Virus record (IMG/VR): IMGVR_UViG_3300028563_000014 | Coordinates: 23,463-87,462 of that record | Direction: 5' to 3' (one strand) | Length of the DNA: 64,000 nucleotides | DNA from: a virus | In this document: in pieces, positions 7,528 through 15,920 of the stretch | Layout of the letters: every line of letters starts with the position of its first letter | Numbering within the stretch: position 1 is the stretch's first letter | Program-made: the position numbers and the translations under genes | The notes under the pieces: generated by a model | What the model saw: the letters and a program-made list of their open reading frames with translations, nothing else | Told to the model about the DNA's origin: nothing | Database searches by the model: none

Positions 7528-9849
7528 TCAGAAGCTCGCCCCGCCCGAGTCGTTGAGCATCGTCAGCGTGGAGAGGTCGACGATCGGGATCTGGCTGGCC
7601 AGGTAGTTGTTGCTCGTGTCGGAGAGGCCGATCCCAGCCAGGTTGACGAACCCCGGGCCAGACGTAGTCACGGTGATTCCGAGCTTGGGAAACTTGCTCC
7701 GTGAGCCCTTGCCGATGATCAGGTTGACGTAGATGTTTCCCGACCCGTACCAAAGGCTCTTGGTCCCGTCGTTGCCATCCGACCCGAAAATCTCCCCCGG
7801 CATCCCGGCATGCGTCGACAGCATGGCGATCGTTGGCCCATTCATTCCGAACTCTCCAATCTGACTCTCGTCGGTGACCTCGATCAGGAGTGGAGAATCT
7901 CCTGTCGCCCTCAGTCCAGCCCCGCTTCCGGTAGCCCCGACGAAGAGGACCTCGTCTAAAAAGATCATGCTCGTGCCACCCGCGAATATTGGCCCGGGGA
8001 CGATCAGCCCCACAGATGCCCAGGTGATCAGCCCGCCATAGAAGACATTCCCGTTCGATCCCCAGATCAGGCACCCGCTGATGCTGAGGTTTGCGGCGCC
8101 CGACAGTAGGAATCCGAACTCAAATGCGTCGAGGACGCCGGTCCCGAAGATGCATTGAGCCGCCGTCGCGAAGCCACTGCTGATGATGTTCTGGGGGAAG
8201 AACCCAGCGACGTTGCCGTCGAAGCGGAGCTGAGCCGCGTACGGGTACGCGACGCCGGCGGCAGGGAACGGCCACCCCAGGATCTTCACGAGGTCGAGGA
8301 TGTTCACGTGGTCGTTGACCGCGAAGTCGCTCACGTTCCACGTGTCGCTGCCGTTGATGCCAGAGGCGTTGTCGATGACCTGCGAGATCGAGAAGTGGTC
8401 CGCCGACTTCTGCCGCGTGATGAATGCCGTCTTCAGTCCGTCCGTCGTCTGGATCATCTTCCCGACGTAGCCCGGCTTCAGGCCGATCCCGGCGATCACG
8501 ATCTCGCGCTCCGTGTTCGTCGCCGGGACAGCCGGAGTAACTGCCGTGATCGTTCGGTTCGATGCGCTTCCGTCGACCGGCGAAGTGCCACCCCGGATGC
8601 GGATGAAATCGTTGGCGTCCGGGCTCGCCAGGTTGGTCAAAATCGCGAACTTCGTGGGGTCGACCAGATCGTCCATCAGGTGGATCGACAGCGACACGGT
8701 CGTCAGACCAGCCGCGCTGTTTACCTGATTCCACCCGACTAGGCGCCGGTTCAGCTCCTGGAAACTCTGGAGCGGATGCGCGTCGGCCGCCGCTTCCGAC
8801 GTCCCCCATCCCACATTCTGGTCATTCCCCGTCGCGGGCGAGACGGACCAGTACGTTGCCTGTAGGAACGCCTGGTTAGGGATGCCCATGCGCGCCCATT
8901 GGCCGCCACCCCCGCCAGTGTTGGTGACCACCGAGGTCCCGCTCACCGTCATCGTCGATCCGGGGACGTAGCGGTAGAAGTCCCCGACGGTGAGGACCTC
9001 GCAGATGTGAGCATCGGACGTGAGGAACCCAGAAGCGTCGATGCCCGCCATACCGGCGATGTTCGTCCGGCGGAACAGGGTCGGGTTAGCCCCGCCCGAT
9101 CCGCTACCCGCGGCGTTGATGATCGGATTCTGGATCGTGCCGGTGATGGAGACGTTAAGCCCTGCGGTGATCGACAGGATGCCCGTGTTGTTCACCACCG
9201 GGTTCGCGCCTGTTCCGGTGATCGAGATCCCCGTTCCACTCGTGACCGAAATGACGCCAGTGTTGTTGACGATCGGATCAGTCGACGTCCCGGTGATGGA
9301 GATACCGGGCCCCGCGTTGACCGTATTGACCGTGCCCCCTCCACCCGTGCCGGCGCCGCGCAGTCGCTCCAGCCAGCGGTTGAGCATGGTCGCCCAGCCC
9401 TCGCGCGTGTTCGGGACGGACGTGTCTTCGTACGTCTCCATGGGCCCGAGCTTCGCCAGGGGGAGCGTCGTGCCGTTCGGGCCGGGGATCGTCAGGCCGG
9501 TCAGGCGCCGAACGATGATCGTCTTCCGGGTCTCGCCGGGCGATCCGGGATTGATCGTGGCCTGCAGGACGTAGGTCCCATCGCGGTGGACGGCGGGCGG
9601 ACCCGCGTCGTCGGAGTCGATCGTCCATGCCGACTGGAGCCCGGTGCCGAGGTCCCACGGGTTGATCCCGGTACCGCCGGCGAGGGACAGCTCCGGGCGC
9701 CCGATGAGCTCCCAGTGGACCGAGCTGACGCCGATTTCGCTGGTCAGCGAGGCGACGACGACGTCCCCCTGGTGGACGTCGTCGCGATAGCCGACGATCG
9801 GGGAGGCCCCGTTGACCGTCGTCTGGATCTGGACGCTCTCGAATGCCAT
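7528..9849 (-). CDS. Large tail-fibre/tailspike protein
   Basis: 773 residues. Residues 1-115 look like an Ig-like or virion-attachment domain (SVQIQTTVNGASPIVGYRDD; later GTYVLQATINPGSPGETRK). Residues 120-165 contain a short helix (GWATMLNRWLERLR), residues 179-249 hold three ISITGT-type repeats shared with the next gene, and residues 260-773 form a long beta-rich body with strand patterns that suggest a beta-helix (LSISGCLIWGSNGNVFYGG). It follows the fibre-base protein at 9859, consistent with the main receptor-binding fibre. Function is inferred from position and repeats. Confidence 0.8.
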   Translation of the reverse strand: MAFESVQIQTTVNGASPIVGYRDDVHQGDVVVASLTSEIGVSSVHWELIGRPELSLAGGTGINPWDLGTGLQSAWTIDSDDAGPPAVHRDGTYVLQATINPGSPGETRKTIIVRRLTGLTIPGPNGTTLPLAKLGPMETYEDTSVPNTREGWATMLNRWLERLRGAGTGGGGTVNTVNAGPGISITGTSTDPIVNNTGVISVTSGTGISITGTGANPVVNNTGILSITAGLNVSITGTIQNPIINAAGSGSGGANPTLFRRTNIAGMAGIDASGFLTSDAHICEVLTVGDFYRYVPGSTMTVSGTSVVTNTGGGGGQWARMGIPNQAFLQATYWSVSPATGNDQNVGWGTSEAAADAHPLQSFQELNRRLVGWNQVNSAAGLTTVSLSIHLMDDLVDPTKFAILTNLASPDANDFIRIRGGTSPVDGSASNRTITAVTPAVPATNTEREIVIAGIGLKPGYVGKMIQTTDGLKTAFITRQKSADHFSISQVIDNASGINGSDTWNVSDFAVNDHVNILDLVKILGWPFPAAGVAYPYAAQLRFDGNVAGFFPQNIISSGFATAAQCIFGTGVLDAFEFGFLLSGAANLSISGCLIWGSNGNVFYGGLITWASVGLIVPGPIFAGGTSMIFLDEVLFVGATGSGAGLRATGDSPLLIEVTDESQIGEFGMNGPTIAMLSTHAGMPGEIFGSDGNDGTKSLWYGSGNIYVNLIIGKGSRSKFPKLGITVTTSGPGFVNLAGIGLSDTSNNYLASQIPIVDLSTLTMLNDSGGASF
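9103..9315 (-). repeat. Fibre shaft repeats, three units
   Basis: Residues 179-249 of the 773-residue fibre repeat the GISITGT...NNTG unit three times (GPGISITGTSTDPIVNNTGV, then GTGISITGTGANPVVNNTGI, then a diverged LNVSITGTIQNPIIN). The units are homologous to those at 6775-7101, so the repeat block was shared between two adjacent genes by duplication or recombination. Confidence 0.85.
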
Positions 9850-9858
9850 CGCCGAGGG

Positions 9859-11292
9859 TCAGCCCCTGAGCCGCTGTACGTTGTGCTGGTACCCCTGTAC
9901 CTGAAAATTCGGTGCGATCGCGTTGGTAACGACGAACTGGAACAGGGGCGTCGTAATCGGGAGCCGCACGACGCGACGAAACAGAAGGGCGCTCGATGAC
10001 GAGCCACCCAATTCCTCGATGACGTACCCGGTTGCGCCTCCCGTGCCAGGAGCCCCCAGGGCATCCATGCCGATCGAGATCAACGTCTGGGGTCCGTTGG
10101 CGGTCAGGGCGACCCCCATCTCCACGGCACCGAACAACGCGGTGGCCGGGCATGAAGTGAGCGTCGCTGGAGACGTCGCGGATAGGAGGACCTCCAGCTC
10201 GTCGCGCCCGAACGTCCATTCGCCGGCCATGATCAGCGGCTGCCGGTGGGTCGTGTTCCGGAAGACGAATCCCAGACCGACGTACACGGCGCCGAGCTTC
10301 GTCGCCCCGCGCGGCGTGATGATGCTTGCCGTCGGGTGGCCGTCGGAGTCAGGGGGCGTCGTGCTCTCCATGAGAATGATCGGGTAGAAGGTCCCCGCGT
10401 TCGCGTAGCCCTGCGGCAGGTTGCGCCCGCCGCACAGATACACGTAATAGGGCCGCGACCACGTCAGGCCAGCAGCAGTCGCGAAGGGGTTCGCGGCGGT
10501 ATCCGTCGCCACAGGGGGGGAGCTACCCACCCACTCCACGACCTCGCCGTCGATCGCGATCTTGTGCTTCGAGGCCCCCACGAGCCCGATGGACGCGCTG
10601 GCCGCGGATGGGTCAACGGTAATGTCCCATGCCAGGACGCAGCCAGCTATCGGGCCGTTGCTGGCAGATCCTGGGTAGGCGGCTCTCCGCCAGAGGCACG
10701 GCGCCACCTGGAACGCTGTCGCGTCGGCTGCCAGCGCCGGCACGTAGACCTCTGCCACGGCGACCATGTGCGCGGGAACCGCAGGCGGGAGCGGAGTCGA
10801 CGCGGCGGTACCAGTAATCACGGTCAGCACGGATGCCGGCCCGGACGTCTTATAGACGTTCTGGGGGGAGATGGTCCGGGCGACCGGGTCGAGCAGGATG
10901 TTGCGGCTTTGCAGGTCCGTGTCCAGCTGCTGCGGGTCGGCCACGACCAGGTCGATGCGCGGGTTCGATCCGTTCGGATTTCCGAACGTGAGGAGCTGCG
11001 CCCCCCACCGCAGCGCCAGGAACGGGCTGTCGTCGCTCGTCAAGCCCGGGAACGCAGCGTCGTAGAACCACCCGCGGTTCGCTGCGATGTTCGCCGTGAA
11101 CCCGCCGACCACACCGGTCAGGGACAGCGCGTAATCCAGGGAGGAGATGGGGGACCCCAACTGGCTGGCAGATCCGCCCGCCATCTCTTCCTGGACCTCC
11201 CGGGACATCAGCCGGATCATCCGGACCAGATCCGAGCTCAGAAGCTGCTCGCGCGCGTTCTCTTTGACGGTCGAGAGGGGAGATCCACCCAT
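9859..11292 (-). CDS. Fibre-base/collar-like tail protein
   Basis: 477 residues from ATG 11290-11292; an in-frame GTG three codons upstream is an alternative. Residues about 85-190 follow a pattern seen in many phage fibre-attachment proteins: a SNPRIDLVVADPQQ strand set, then TAASTPLPPAVPAHMVAVAE, where a Pro/Ala-rich turn precedes LA.V.VP. Residues 190-480 are a beta-rich region without a recognised family. Between the baseplate gene at 11339 and the fibre at 7528, it probably links the fibre to the baseplate. Confidence 0.65.
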   Translation of the reverse strand: MGGSPLSTVKENAREQLLSSDLVRMIRLMSREVQEEMAGGSASQLGSPISSLDYALSLTGVVGGFTANIAANRGWFYDAAFPGLTSDDSPFLALRWGAQLLTFGNPNGSNPRIDLVVADPQQLDTDLQSRNILLDPVARTISPQNVYKTSGPASVLTVITGTAASTPLPPAVPAHMVAVAEVYVPALAADATAFQVAPCLWRRAAYPGSASNGPIAGCVLAWDITVDPSAASASIGLVGASKHKIAIDGEVVEWVGSSPPVATDTAANPFATAAGLTWSRPYYVYLCGGRNLPQGYANAGTFYPIILMESTTPPDSDGHPTASIITPRGATKLGAVYVGLGFVFRNTTHRQPLIMAGEWTFGRDELEVLLSATSPATLTSCPATALFGAVEMGVALTANGPQTLISIGMDALGAPGTGGATGYVIEELGGSSSSALLFRRVVRLPITTPLFQFVVTNAIAPNFQVQGYQHNVQRLRG

Positions 11293-11338
11293 GGCGACCA
11301 CGGTAGCAGGGCGGGCCCGGCGCTGTCACGATACGGGG

Positions 11339-12739
11339 TCAGCCGGTGAAACCGACCAGAGAGTGCGCCAGGAAGGCTCCCACCAGGTTGACGGGCGTCG
11401 TCCCGTCGGATTGGACCATCCCGACGATCTGGGTGACCACCCGGCCGACTACCGGGATCCGCTGGGTGTCGGTGCCCGTGTACCACCCGGTGTCGTACAC
11501 GTCACCACCGAGGAACGCGAAGATCAGCTTGTGCTGCGCGCCCGGGACTGGGTTCGGGCTGTCGTGCCCGGCGCTCGCCTCGACCATCAGCCACGCCGTC
11601 CCGGAGGGCGGGGAGATCGCCCAGACGTTGGTCGGAAACGCGGGGGCCGCCGCCCCGACGCCGTAGAAGGCATCCGCCGAACGCATGTACGCGTCGAACA
11701 GCACCCCGCCCGCCTTGGTCGCGGCGACCGACTGGACCAGCGCCAGGAGCGCCGCCATAACGCGCGGAGGGTAGACCAGGAAGGCGTCCATGTACCCGTG
11801 CGCCGGGTCGTCGGAGAACCCGTCGTCCAAGAACAGCGCCTCGGAATCAGAGTCCTGGACGTATTCCTGGGCCTGCAGGCGAAAGTAAGCTCGGACGTCG
11901 CGGCGGTCGCCTAGCTCCGGCGTCACCAGCTCGTCCAGGAAGTCCGTGTCCGTGGCCAGCAGGTCGAACCCGCCCAGGCCGTGGAGGGCCTTCAGGTCAG
12001 CGCTGGCGCCGTCGTCGAAGGGCTCCAGGACCAGGAACGGCGGGACGCCCGGCACCTGGCTGGCCGCGGACACCAGGTCGCCCACCGCGATCGGCGAGAC
12101 CTTGTCCGGGACGTTGCGGACGCGCTGGCGGTAGTCGTCCTCGCGCTCGTTCGGCTGGCGCAGGATCCCCCGCTCGGACCCGTGCACCGACAGGTAGTCG
12201 GCGGCCCCGCCCGAGATCGGAGTGGCGGTCTCCACCGCGACGAACGTTGAGGCGGTGTTGCCGGCAGCGCCGTCGGGCGCGATCAGGTTCGAGACTCCGC
12301 CTATCGCCGGGACGGGCGCGGCCTGCGGATGGACCGCGAACGCCGGCTCGTCCACCGTGTTGACCAGCTCGGTCTCGCGTAGCGTCTTGACCGCCACGAT
12401 CAGCACCAGCTGGCCTACCGCTACCGGGAGCGGCAGCTGGGAGATCGCCTGGACGCCGCGGTCGTCGAGGAACCGGTAGCCGGTCGGGATGAGCCCAGAC
12501 GTGCTGCCGTCCCCGCGGCGCATCGTCAGGACGGACGTCCCCGCCTGGCCGGCGGACGACGCAGAGATCGTCGCCGCGTCGCGGTCGTGGATCGCCGCCT
12601 TCCAGGTGCGCGCGAAGATGGAGACGTCTGCACCCAGGAGCGCGGCGCTGTCCGGGTCATCCAGCAGCGGCTGCAGCCAACCGAAGTTGTCCGTCGTCCG
12701 CCGCAGCAGCGCGATCAGGTCGTCGAAGTCCTCCGCCAC
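11339..12739 (-). CDS. Baseplate-associated tail protein
   Basis: 466 residues, starting two bases from the stop of the zinc-binding-like gene at 12741. N-terminal helices (FDDLIALLRRTTDNFGWLQP) are followed by a mixed region and then by RQPNEREDDYRQRVRNVPDK, which resembles the conserved helical segment of baseplate J-type proteins, near an AASQVPGVPPF turn. It lies next to the clear baseplate J gene. No precise family could be assigned; a baseplate wedge role similar to P2 gpI or Mu gp48 is possible. Confidence 0.6.
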   Translation of the reverse strand: MAEDFDDLIALLRRTTDNFGWLQPLLDDPDSAALLGADVSIFARTWKAAIHDRDAATISASSAGQAGTSVLTMRRGDGSTSGLIPTGYRFLDDRGVQAISQLPLPVAVGQLVLIVAVKTLRETELVNTVDEPAFAVHPQAAPVPAIGGVSNLIAPDGAAGNTASTFVAVETATPISGGAADYLSVHGSERGILRQPNEREDDYRQRVRNVPDKVSPIAVGDLVSAASQVPGVPPFLVLEPFDDGASADLKALHGLGGFDLLATDTDFLDELVTPELGDRRDVRAYFRLQAQEYVQDSDSEALFLDDGFSDDPAHGYMDAFLVYPPRVMAALLALVQSVAATKAGGVLFDAYMRSADAFYGVGAAAPAFPTNVWAISPPSGTAWLMVEASAGHDSPNPVPGAQHKLIFAFLGGDVYDTGWYTGTDTQRIPVVGRVVTQIVGMVQSDGTTPVNLVGAFLAHSLVGFTG

Positions 12740-12740
12740 G

Positions 12741-13112
12741 TCACCGGACCTCCCCGTTCGTGATGTAGCCGTGCCAGCACTCCGGGGGTCCCACGGCTAC
12801 GGACGGCGACAGGGTGAGGTCGTCCAGTCCGGTGCCGGTCATCTGCCACCGCGAGGGGCCCCCATTGCGCGACTGAGAACCGGCGTCAGCCGGCGCGGGC
12901 TGGCACCCGATCGGGTTGGCGAATGACACCTCGACCATATGCGGGCGCGCTCCGTCGATCGGGAACTCCGGCTTGCCGTACCCGCACGGGCACCAGAACC
13001 GAACTCCGTCAGCGCCCACGATGTTCAGCAGGTCGCCGTAGTAGGTCCCCTTCGCCGTGGTGTTGCGGATGAACCCGGCACTGAACCACGGGTTCGTCAG
13101 ACGCGCGATCAC
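12741..13112 (-). CDS. DUF6527-like small zinc-binding protein
   Basis: 123 residues. The GTG start at 13110-13112 overlaps the TGA of the baseplate J gene (GTGA). FWCPCGYG near residue 39 and GPPECWHGYITNGEV at the C-terminus fit the layout of DUF6527-type phage proteins (CPCG near the N-terminus, then W, then PSI..., then CxxHxxI..G). The cysteines and histidine probably bind zinc. Its place inside the baseplate operon is unexplained. Confidence 0.6.
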   Translation of the reverse strand: MIARLTNPWFSAGFIRNTTAKGTYYGDLLNIVGADGVRFWCPCGYGKPEFPIDGARPHMVEVSFANPIGCQPAPADAGSQSRNGGPSRWQMTGTGLDDLTLSPSVAVGPPECWHGYITNGEVR

Positions 13113-14215
13113 GTGAAGCTCACGTCCTCCGGGCGCACCCGGATCAGGATGCTGTTCGACGTCGGGACGACGTCGCCGGCAGGGACCACCAGGGAGTCGT
13201 CGTTCACCAGGACGCCCGGCACGGCCTTCGCCGCCCCGATCATGTCCGCCCGCCGCAGGGGCTGCCCCGGGATCAGGAACTGCGCCACGGACACCGCCAC
13301 CGCGCGCACCTCGGCCTGGGCCTGCTGGGTGTCGATGCCGGTAGAGTAGGCCAGCTTGTAGGTGACCGGCTCGTAGCTGATGAGCCCCCCGGAGACGAAG
13401 ACCGGGATCCCGCAGGCCCGGAACTGCAGCAGGACGTCGCTCACGGCCTGGAGCATCGGGCCCGAGGCGTTGCCGGCGTCGTCCCCGATCACGAGCTCCA
13501 CCGCGCCCGCGGGCAGGCCGCTCCCCGGGTTGCTGATCTCGAACGCGCTCGATACGGACACCCCGGGGACCGTCAGCGCCGCGTACTGGATCGCGCCCAG
13601 CGTGGCGCGCCGGAGCGTGATGTAGTACCCGCGGATCCGCCCGCGGAACCTGGGATCGCTCTCCTGGACCGTCCCGCCCGCCGCCGGCTCTGGGTTCGTC
13701 ACCGTGATCGTCGGGTCGAACGCCTGGTCACCGAGCAGGGAGATCGCCCCGGCGGGGACGTTCTGGTCCGGCCCGACGATCGCCGCGACGACGTCCGCGG
13801 CGACCTCCAGGTCCGGCGCGTTGAACACCGCATCAGACATCAGCGAGAACGTCGACCCCTGCGCTGTCGTGAACCGGAACCCGGCCTGCAGGACCCCGCC
13901 CCCCGCCCCCGCCGTCGGGCGCGACAGGAGGACCCCGGTGGTGGCCGCGTTCGCCGGCTTGCGGGTGATGCCGAAGCGGTCGTAAGCGAGCCGGTCCAGG
14001 CCGTCCTGGCGGGCGGTGTCGACGAACAGGTCGCGCATGCAGCGCGCCCAGGCCGCGACCAGGTTCTCGCCCATCACCGAGGCCTGGCCGACGATGATGT
14101 TCGCGTCGCTGCCGGCGACGTCGACCACCTTCGGGTTGATGCGCGTGTTCGGCTGGCCCTTGATGTAGCGGCGCCCGACGGAGAATAAGTCCTGCCGGCT
14201 CGGAAGGTCAGCCAC
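13109..14215 (-). CDS. Baseplate J-like protein (gp47/gpJ family)
   Basis: 368 residues, GTG start at 14213-14215. The family pattern is clear: an N-terminal DLFVDTARQDGLDRLAYDRF segment (the conserved long helix and D.L...G), a RPTAGAGGGVLQAGFRF beta region, GPDQNVPAGAIS near the middle, then ESDPRFRGRIRGYY and GAIQYAALTVPGVSVSSAFE, which are hallmarks of baseplate J. In contractile phages this is a wedge component that triggers sheath contraction. Flanked by gp25-like and tail genes. Confidence 0.9.
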   Translation of the reverse strand: MADLPSRQDLFSVGRRYIKGQPNTRINPKVVDVAGSDANIIVGQASVMGENLVAAWARCMRDLFVDTARQDGLDRLAYDRFGITRKPANAATTGVLLSRPTAGAGGGVLQAGFRFTTAQGSTFSLMSDAVFNAPDLEVAADVVAAIVGPDQNVPAGAISLLGDQAFDPTITVTNPEPAAGGTVQESDPRFRGRIRGYYITLRRATLGAIQYAALTVPGVSVSSAFEISNPGSGLPAGAVELVIGDDAGNASGPMLQAVSDVLLQFRACGIPVFVSGGLISYEPVTYKLAYSTGIDTQQAQAEVRAVAVSVAQFLIPGQPLRRADMIGAAKAVPGVLVNDDSLVVPAGDVVPTSNSILIRVRPEDVSFT

Positions 14216-14218
14216 CGG

Positions 14219-15166
14219 TTAGGCCCCCGCCGATACAGCGCCGTCGCTGGAGATCGAGGCGTTCAGGCGCACCTGGCGCCCGGAGCGCGTCTTGATCAGG
14301 CTGTTCACGAACGTCAGCCCGGTCCCGTCGATCGACGTCGTCACGCTGACCGCCGCTACCTCCGGCTCCTGGGAGATCTGATTGATGGCGTCGACCTTCA
14401 GCGCGGCGAGCTTGGACGTGCTGCCGATGCTCTTCAGGTCCACGGCCAGGCCGTAGCCGGGCAGGTGAGCGAAGCTGTTCTTGCGGGTGCCGAACCGGCG
14501 CAGGACCCGCTTCACCAGCCCGAGGTCCTCGGCCTCCGGCGCCGCGTCCCCGCTGTCGTCGATCTGCCAGCAGCCGATGGCCGGCGGGTTGGCGATGTCG
14601 ATCAGGTCCTGCCGGCGCTCCGGGAGCCGCGTCTCGGACAGCTGGGTCACCCCGTCGAACTGGGCATCGTACGGCGCGCCCAGGCCGCCCCCGAAGGCCG
14701 AGGCGACCTGCCGGACGTGCACCTGGTAGCGGATGCCCAGGACGAGCTGCCGGTCGACGCAGACGTCGATCCCGCGCTCGTAGGGCGCCAGCGGACTGGA
14801 CCCGTTGCCCACGCCCCAGGCGGGCCCGGCGACGACGTCCGTCAGGACCCCGACCGGGGTAGGCGCGGTCGCCGCGCCCGACACGACAGAGAAGCTGTAG
14901 TTGCTCGGGTTCAGCGCGTCGGCGCGCCCGGACGGGGTCCGGTGCTGCGGGGTCTCCGAGAACACCACCCGGACCACCTGGCCGGCGACCGCGACCGCGC
15001 GCAGCACGGACAGCGACCCGCCGCTGCCCATCGGGTCGCCGTAGGCCTCCCCGCCGTAGCCCCCATGGCGAGGGGGGATCGCGGACGGGCCCGTGGACTC
15101 GCTGTCCTCGTCGTCTGCCCCACCGACAGGGGCGCCGCCCAGGGGGGACCCGCCGGTTCCGCTCAT
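14219..15166 (-). CDS. Baseplate gp25-like protein with an N-terminal Ig-like domain
   Basis: 315 residues. Residues 1-50 are Gly/Ser-rich and disordered. Residues 50-165 look like a bacterial Ig-like domain (VLRAVAVAGQVVRVVFSE...LNPSNYSFS). The C-terminal half contains FAHLPGYGLAVDLKSIGSTS and QISQEPEVAAVSVTTSI, resembling the gpW/gp25 lysozyme-like baseplate wedge family. The fusion is longer than ordinary gp25 proteins of about 110-140 residues. It is followed directly by baseplate J, the usual gp25-J order. Confidence 0.75.
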   Translation of the reverse strand: MSGTGGSPLGGAPVGGADDEDSESTGPSAIPPRHGGYGGEAYGDPMGSGGSLSVLRAVAVAGQVVRVVFSETPQHRTPSGRADALNPSNYSFSVVSGAATAPTPVGVLTDVVAGPAWGVGNGSSPLAPYERGIDVCVDRQLVLGIRYQVHVRQVASAFGGGLGAPYDAQFDGVTQLSETRLPERRQDLIDIANPPAIGCWQIDDSGDAAPEAEDLGLVKRVLRRFGTRKNSFAHLPGYGLAVDLKSIGSTSKLAALKVDAINQISQEPEVAAVSVTTSIDGTGLTFVNSLIKTRSGRQVRLNASISSDGAVSAGA

Positions 15167-15176
15167 GCGTTCGACT

Positions 15177-15920
15177 CTACTCGGATTTGGAGGTAACCGA
15201 CAAAAACGCGGTCGACTGCGCCTCGAACGCCTGCCACGCCGCCTGCAGCGCCTGTAGGCCCGGCTGGAGCGCCCCCAGGGGCCCCACCGCCACGGCGATG
15301 AGCGCGGCGAGCCCGGCCAAGATCGCCGCGCTCTGGGTCGCCTGCGCCTCCCGGTAGGCGTCTCCGAGCAGCAGGTGCTGCTGGGCGTCCTTGCCCAGGG
15401 AGATCTCCCCCTCCTTGCTGATCACGACCGCCTTCCCGGCGCTGGCCAGGGACGCCGAGCCGTCCGCCTCGAGGCGCAGGACCGCACCCGCCGCCGTCCG
15501 GACCTCGATCGGGACGCCGCGGGCGAAGATGCTCGCGCGGTCGTTCCGAAACACCGGCTTGCCGTCGGTCTCCACCGGCAGCGGCTCTGAGGCCCCCGCC
15601 ACCACGCACAGGACGTAGGGGATCATCGCCAGGTCCCCCCCGGGGATCGCCACCAGCACCTGGTTCCCTGGGCGGATCGGGAACAGGACGGAGACCGCGC
15701 CGGCCTGGTGCCCGTAGTGGCAGGTGATCGGCACCCCGGACGGCTCCAGGACCACGTCCACGTCCACGCCAGACGGCGAGATCACGACCGCGTTCGGGTC
15801 GGTGTAGTCGGGCTGCTCCCCGTTGACGGCGGCGACCGTTCCCCGGGAAACCCAGAACCGGGCGTCGATACCAGCCATCGTGAGCCCCGCCCCCAGGCGG
15901 AGCATGTCCGGGGACCTCAC
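15177..15920 (-). CDS. Baseplate assembly/spike protein (gpV/gp45-like)
   Basis: 247 residues from a GTG at 15918-15920 that overlaps the previous stop (GTGA); an ATG five codons later is an alternative. The N-terminal half has an OB-fold-like set of strands with a VLFPIRPGNQVLVAIPGGDL segment. Then come regular short repeats (IEVRTAAGAVLRLEADGSAS) typical of the beta-prism spike shaft, and a helical C-terminus. The order hub, spike, gp25, J matches Mu- and P2-type tails. Confidence 0.7.
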   Translation of the reverse strand: MRSPDMLRLGAGLTMAGIDARFWVSRGTVAAVNGEQPDYTDPNAVVISPSGVDVDVVLEPSGVPITCHYGHQAGAVSVLFPIRPGNQVLVAIPGGDLAMIPYVLCVVAGASEPLPVETDGKPVFRNDRASIFARGVPIEVRTAAGAVLRLEADGSASLASAGKAVVISKEGEISLGKDAQQHLLLGDAYREAQATQSAAILAGLAALIAVAVGPLGALQPGLQALQAAWQAFEAQSTAFLSVTSKSE

